NCBI GenBank assembly: GCA_045106735.1
Contig: JBGCEZ010000075.1
Span: 1 to 34,902, forward strand
Length of the DNA: 34,902 nt
DNA from: JBGCEZ01 sp045106735
GTDB lineage: Bacteria; Planctomycetota; Phycisphaerae; Phycisphaerales; SM1A02
Direction of reading: 5' to 3'
Part shown: positions 34,016 through 34,902 of the stretch, piece by piece
Layout: every line of letters begins with the position of its first letter
Numbering within the stretch: the first letter of the stretch is position 1
The notes under the pieces: model-generated
What the model was told of the DNA's origin: nothing
The model's database searches: none
What the model saw: only the letters and a program-made list of their open reading frames with translations
Translations under genes and position numbers: made by a program

Positions 34016-34902
34016 ATGGAATACATGTCCGACCCCCACGACCAACGCGATCGCACCCCTCCTTCCGAGGATGGCGCCAAGCGCCCCGAGGGCCCCGGCG
34101 GCCCCGGCGGCCAACCGCCAGCCCCGATGAAGTTCAGCCGAAGCTTTGTGAGCTGGATCCTCATCGTCGTCCTCGTCCTGCTGCTCGTCTCGGTCCTCAC
34201 GAGCAAGCAGCCGGGCAAGAAGATCGAGACGTGGACCCAGTTCAAGATCGCCGTCGCCCCGCGACTCGATGAGTCAGACGCCGTTTCCAGTGCGGCGGTG
34301 AAAGACAACAAGGCGACCGTGAAGTTCGGCACCGTCGAGGCGATCATGAAGCCCGAAGCGGTCAGCCTTGACCCGAACACTGACCCGGCCACCGGCGGCA
34401 CCCCGATTTGGGTGTCGATTGCTCCGGACTACCGCGAGTCGGCCATCAAGGAGCTGGAAGGTCTCGGCCTGAAGGTGGCGATGGACGTGCGACAGCCGTG
34501 GCTCGGCTCGCTGTTGTTCGCCCTCGTTCCGTTCCTCTTGATCCTCGCCCTGATTTGGTTCTTCATCGCCCGGTCGATGCGGTCGGCCGGCGGCGGCCCC
34601 GGCGGCATGCTCGGCAACTTTGGCAAGTCGCGGCACCGCATCTCGACCAAGGACGCCTCCAACGTCACGTTCGACGACGTGGCCGGCATCGATGAAGCAC
34701 GGGAAGAAGTGCAGGAACTCGTCGAGTTCTTGCGCAACCCTGGCAAATTCCAGCGACTCGGCGGCCGCATTCCGCGCGGCGTGTTGCTCGTGGGCCCTCC
34801 CGGCTGCGGCAAGACGCTCTTGGCCAAGGCCATCGCCGGCGAAGCGGACGCTCCGTTCTTCTCGATCAGCGGCTCGGACTTCGTGGAGATGTTTGTGGGC
34901 GT
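34016..34902 (+). CDS. ftsH: ATP-dependent zinc metalloprotease FtsH (3' truncated by the window)
   Basis: The first roughly 295 codons of an inner-membrane AAA+ protease that degrades membrane and regulatory proteins. A Pro/Gly-rich cytoplasmic start is followed by membrane helix 1 (about residues 46-63, FVSWILIVVLVLLLVSVL), a periplasmic domain, helix 2 (about 160-185, SLLFALVPFLLILALIWFF), then the AAA domain start (VTFDDVAGIDEAREEVQELVEFLRNP) and Walker A GPPGCGKTLLAK. The window ends before Walker B and the HExxH zinc site. Either ATG 34016 or ATG 34025 can be the start. A TATCAT box at 33950-33955 could be a -10 element, without a clear -35. Confidence 0.96.
   Translation, partial: MEYMSDPHDQRDRTPPSEDGAKRPEGPGGPGGQPPAPMKFSRSFVSWILIVVLVLLLVSVLTSKQPGKKIETWTQFKIAVAPRLDESDAVSSAAVKDNKATVKFGTVEAIMKPEAVSLDPNTDPATGGTPIWVSIAPDYRESAIKELEGLGLKVAMDVRQPWLGSLLFALVPFLLILALIWFFIARSMRSAGGGPGGMLGNFGKSRHRISTKDASNVTFDDVAGIDEAREEVQELVEFLRNPGKFQRLGGRIPRGVLLVGPPGCGKTLLAKAIAGEADAPFFSISGSDFVEMFVG

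Overview
The window is a GC-rich bacterial chromosome segment. It most likely comes from a planctomycete of the class Phycisphaerae. The evidence is three exported proteins ending in paired calcium-binding-like repeats with a C-terminal Cys (the GC-type dockerin pattern common in Phycisphaerales), a diderm envelope gene pair (BamD-like, LptE-like), and a complete-looking flagellar export cluster. No 16S gene is present, so the assignment is an inference. There is no phage, insertion sequence, CRISPR array or plasmid signature.

Layout. (1) 1-4236, plus strand: three secreted dockerin-type proteins (the first is cut by the window edge and resembles the second), with tRNA-Thr(TGT) on the minus strand between the second and third. 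(2) 4439-7738: mnmG (tRNA wobble modification) on the minus strand, then a GNAT-like acetyltransferase and a 107-residue basic orphan protein on the plus strand. The orphan has its own recognisable promoter and a strong terminator. (3) 8010-14934, minus strand: a secretin/STN-like exported protein, a Nudix hydrolase translationally coupled to an ALDH7-family dehydrogenase, and a large exported serine hydrolase. (4) 15171-30484, minus strand: the flagellar block, transcribed in the order motA, motB, fliL, (461-bp gap where fliM would be expected), fliN, fliO, fliP, fliQ, fliR, flhB, flhA, flhF, flhG, a two-helix membrane protein, fliA. (5) 30628-31608, minus strand: a diacylglycerol-kinase-family lipid kinase just upstream of motA. 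(6) 31905-34902, plus strand and divergent from the kinase: a BamD-like TPR protein, an LptE-like lipoprotein, and ftsH cut by the window edge.

How the genes work together. motA/motB/fliL make the stator, fliN part of the switch, and fliO-P-Q-R-flhB-flhA the type III export gate. flhF/flhG set flagellar position and number, and fliA is the late flagellar sigma factor. Short spacings and 4-bp ATGA overlaps (fliO/fliP, flhF/flhG) indicate operon transcription. Several flagellar proteins carry long low-complexity additions: FliA about 190 acidic residues, FlhF a repeated ASTAPP linker, FliO about 230 residues before its membrane helix, and FliN a duplicated 11-residue motif.

The most unusual feature is a set of short tandem repeats between genes. 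Four loci (2276, 4277, 7281, 12204) each carry 2-3 copies of a different 12-bp unit within 1-75 nt downstream of a stop codon. A 95-bp array of 8-bp units sits between the divergent lipid kinase and BamD-like genes, and a G-rich 15-bp array lies at 439-513. I know of no described system that these match.
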